Positions 23,398 through 25,103 of a stretch of DNA of 25,103 nucleotides are shown here, in pieces. A model generated the notes under the pieces. The model did not search any database and was not told the origin of the DNA. It saw nothing but the letters and a program-made list of their open reading frames with translations. The position numbers were made by a program, and so were the translations under genes. Each line of letters starts with the position of its first letter. The first letter of the stretch is position 1. Source of the stretch: a virus; IMG/VR virus record IMGVR_UViG_3300044619_000176, positions 1 to 25,103 of that record. One strand, given 5' to 3'.

Positions 23398-23570
23398 GCG
23401 CAGATGCCTCTAGAGACGCGCTACACGGCATTGTGGGCAGCGTAGTACCAGTTCTTGGCTTAGTCACCAGCCTGCAAGAGCAAATCGAGTGGGGGATGCG
23501 AATAACCTCGCTGGGAATCGGCATCATTGTTGGCTTGATTTCTGCCTACCAGTTGCTTAAAAAGCGGTGA
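23394..23570 (+). CDS. Second small membrane protein of the lysis cassette (58 aa)
   Basis: ATG at 23394 inside the previous stop, TGA at 23568-23570. A moderately hydrophobic stretch (IVGSVVPVLGLVTSL, about 13-27) and a clear C-terminal membrane helix (TSLGIGIIVGLISAYQLL, about 37-54) are followed by KKR. With the gene before it, it makes a holin/anti-holin-like pair, or one of them could be a spanin-like factor. No signal peptide or lipobox is present. Confidence 0.55.
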   Translation: MSADASRDALHGIVGSVVPVLGLVTSLQEQIEWGMRITSLGIGIIVGLISAYQLLKKR

Positions 23571-23571
23571 G

Positions 23572-23594
23572 TAGGTCAAGGTGGTCTTGACCTA
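23572..23594. promoter_or_regulatory. Perfect hairpin/dyad before the endolysin gene
   Basis: TAGGTCAAG (23572-23580) and CTTGACCTA (23586-23594) form a nine-pair stem with a five-base loop GTGGT. No T-run follows. It lies between the second membrane gene and the endolysin ATG, so it could protect or attenuate mRNA, or be an operator. Confidence 0.6.
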
Positions 23595-23613
23595 TGGTGT
23601 AACATTCAACCAT

Positions 23614-24177
23614 ATGCAATACCACCAGATCATTGAGTTGCAGAAGCGTATCGGAACTACGCCCGATGGATTTTTCGGGGAGAAGTCAGCAGCCAAGTGC
23701 AAGGAGTACCTCCGCAGTCTCATGCCCAAGGATCACCCTTGGCCGACATCCGACCAAGCATCGCTCACCAAGTTCTACGGCAGGGCTGGAGACGAGTCCC
23801 AATTGGTCAACCTTGCCGTCAACGACCTCGACATCCGCTATGATGGGAAGAATGTTAAGTCCATTAGGTGTCACTACAAGGTAGCTCCCAGCCTCCGCCG
23901 GGTGTTGGAGAACATCGCTAAAACACCCCACGCTTGGGTGCTTAAAGAGTACGCTGGGGTGTTTAACAACCGACCCATGCGCGGTGGTTCTCTGCCTTCC
24001 CTACACGCCCGTGGAGCCGCGATTGACCTTGCCCCAAGTACCAATCAATTCCGCGAATCGTGGCCTAGATCCGCGAACATGCCGATTGAAGTGATGGAAG
24101 CGTTTGCCAAGGAGGCTTGGCTTCCAGCAGGTGCTTTTTGGAATTACGATGCTCAGCATTTCCAAGCCACGCGATGA
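23614..24177 (+). CDS. Endolysin: peptidoglycan-binding domain plus M15-type peptidase
   Basis: I place the start at the ATG 23614 (187 aa); a GTG at 23581 lies inside the hairpin. Residues 5-33 (IIELQKRIGTTPDGFFGEKS) fit a short peptidoglycan-binding repeat. Residues 129-138 are S-L-H-A-R-G-A-A-I-D, the S-x-H-x2-G-x-A-x-D zinc-site motif of VanY/M15 peptidases, and H182 in DAQHFQ supplies the third histidine. It would cut the peptide part of peptidoglycan for lysis. There is no signal peptide, which fits export through a holin. The stop overlaps the next ATG. Confidence 0.85.
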   Translation: MQYHQIIELQKRIGTTPDGFFGEKSAAKCKEYLRSLMPKDHPWPTSDQASLTKFYGRAGDESQLVNLAVNDLDIRYDGKNVKSIRCHYKVAPSLRRVLENIAKTPHAWVLKEYAGVFNNRPMRGGSLPSLHARGAAIDLAPSTNQFRESWPRSANMPIEVMEAFAKEAWLPAGAFWNYDAQHFQATR

Positions 24178-24470
24178 ACATTCCCAAGCATCTCCAAATC
24201 GGTGGGTTGCGGGTGAAGATTGCGATTGTCGAAAATCTTGAAGATTTCGGTAGTTTTTCGCTTGACGATCTCACGATAAGCCTTAGGAAAGGTCACATCA
24301 AGGAAATGACTGACACCCTGCGCCACGAAATGATGCACGCCGCCTTCGCCATCGGGGGCATCGCGCATTGCAAACCTTTCGAGGAAGTGGAGGAGGGTGT
24401 TGTTCGTTGCCTTGATCACCTGTTTTTCCCAGCGTGGGGGAAACTCCAACAAACAAAACTAAAACAATGA
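24174..24470 (+). CDS. Mini zinc-metalloprotease-like protein (98 aa)
   Basis: ATG at 24174 overlaps the endolysin stop; an upstream extension in frame is not needed. Residues 49-58 (LRHEMMHAAF) contain an H-E-x-x-H zinc motif, with an acidic run (FEEVEEGVVR, about 69-78) offering a third ligand. The N-terminal part (IGGLRVKIAIVENLEDFGSF) is a beta hairpin region. Small HExxH proteins (SprT/ImmA-like or unnamed phage peptidases) are sometimes found in phage late regions. Whether it acts on peptidoglycan, virion proteins or host factors is unknown. Its stop overlaps the next ATG. Confidence 0.6.
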   Translation: MNIPKHLQIGGLRVKIAIVENLEDFGSFSLDDLTISLRKGHIKEMTDTLRHEMMHAAFAIGGIAHCKPFEEVEEGVVRCLDHLFFPAWGKLQQTKLKQ

Positions 24471-25103
24471 GCTACAAAAAGTTCCTCGTCGCAGCAGATA
24501 ACCACGGCTGCCTAGTTTCGGAAGAAGCTAAAAAGAAGATACTCGACTTCGCGAAAAGTTGGAAGCCGCACCACAAGATCCACCTCGGCGACCTGTGGGA
24601 TTTCTCGCCACTCCGTAGAGGCTGTAGCCCAGAGGAGAAAGCAGATGGGATTTCTGAGGACTATCGAATGGGCCTTGAATTCCTCGATGAGTTTAAACCA
24701 GACTACTTGACACTTGGAAACCACGATGACCGCATCTGGATGAACTCCACAAAGTGCGCTGATGGAATGCTTCGTGAGCATTGCGCAAAGTTAGCTCAAG
24801 CCTCCGAGGACGAGTTCCGTAAACGTAAGATCAAGTGGGTTCCGTACCATATTAGCAAGTATCTCATGCTTCCCGAAGGTGGCCCCAAATTGATACACGG
24901 ATTTCGTGCTACAATGTACCCAGCTCGCTCGCACCATGAAAATTGGGGGGCTTGCATTCATGGTCATGTCCACAAGCCCGATGTCTATGTAGCTCGCCAC
25001 ATTGAAGGCCAATCCTCGTTTAGCGTTGGATGCCTTGCCGACATTGACCAGCTATCCTACGCCGATAGAACCCCAGCTAAACTAGCATGGCGCAATGGAT
25101 TCC
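24467..25103 (+). CDS. Metallophosphoesterase (calcineurin-like), 3' end cut off
   Basis: The ATG at 24467 overlaps the previous stop, and the frame runs open to the window end (212 codons seen). All signature blocks are present: D11-N-H13, G41-D42-L-W-D, G84-N-H-D87, H144 and G166-H-V-H169. These coordinate two metal ions. Such phage enzymes resemble serine/threonine phosphatases, nucleotide phosphodiesterases and Mre11/SbcD-type nucleases; this one has no visible nuclease accessory domain up to the cut. It could act on nucleotides or host signals late in infection. The fold call is firm and the substrate is unknown. Confidence 0.85.
   Translation, partial: MSYKKFLVAADNHGCLVSEEAKKKILDFAKSWKPHHKIHLGDLWDFSPLRRGCSPEEKADGISEDYRMGLEFLDEFKPDYLTLGNHDDRIWMNSTKCADGMLREHCAKLAQASEDEFRKRKIKWVPYHISKYLMLPEGGPKLIHGFRATMYPARSHHENWGACIHGHVHKPDVYVARHIEGQSSFSVGCLADIDQLSYADRTPAKLAWRNGF

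Noticed and set aside
23581-23613. GTG start for the endolysin
   Set aside because: It is in the loop of the dyad, and the peptidoglycan-binding repeat begins right after the ATG at 23614.

Overview
The window is about 25 kb of a tailed-phage (podovirus-type) genome. Nearly every gene reads rightward, genes are tightly packed with many ATGA or stop/start overlaps, and the order is that of a virion-assembly and lysis region. Family-level evidence is strong for the large terminase, the portal, an SU10-type (DUF5309-like) major capsid protein, an acidic scaffold, a pectate-lyase-fold tailspike, an M15-type endolysin and a metallophosphoesterase. No integrase, repressor, CRISPR array or certain tRNA is visible. 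The host cannot be named. Many starts lack a Shine-Dalgarno sequence and are preceded by an A/T-rich leader such as AAAATTATG, which points to a host that tolerates SD-independent initiation.

Layout. (1) 1-2685: 3' part of a tail nozzle/hub protein and a repeat-rich fibre. (2) 2719-8893: a cupin-like protein and four probable internal virion/ejection proteins, the last 1025 aa long. (3) 8895-14876: packaging block with a small basic protein, candidate small terminase, zinc-ribbon protein, large terminase, a small AT-hook protein, the portal and short basic proteins. (4) 14877-15743: an 867-bp break in the rightward gene series. It starts with two rightward terminators and then holds direct repeats, a possible leftward terminator with a competing hairpin, a stretch dense in complementary segments (hairpins, a loop-loop complementarity, an H-type pseudoknot), one leftward 99-codon reading frame, and three tandem inverted repeats in front of the scaffold gene. 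(5) 15744-19380: scaffold, major capsid, probable decoration protein, a strong hairpin, a small protein and a head-tail adaptor. (6) 19382-23221: tailspike, two tiny proteins, a large carbohydrate-binding-like tail protein and a small partner. (7) 23245-24177: two small membrane proteins and the endolysin. (8) 24174-25103: a mini HExxH protein and a metallophosphoesterase running off the end.

How the genes work together. The portal, small and large terminase form the packaging motor. Scaffold and major capsid build the procapsid, and the adaptor and nozzle complete the short tail. The proteins of block 2 are likely ejected to form a DNA channel. Tailspike and fibre proteins recognise and possibly digest the host surface, and the membrane proteins plus endolysin end the infection. 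The gap between the packaging and capsid operons is the least explained part. My best reading is a small leftward transcription unit (a structured RNA and/or a short protein) with a divergent, operator-rich control region facing the scaffold gene. This is inference from sequence patterns only.
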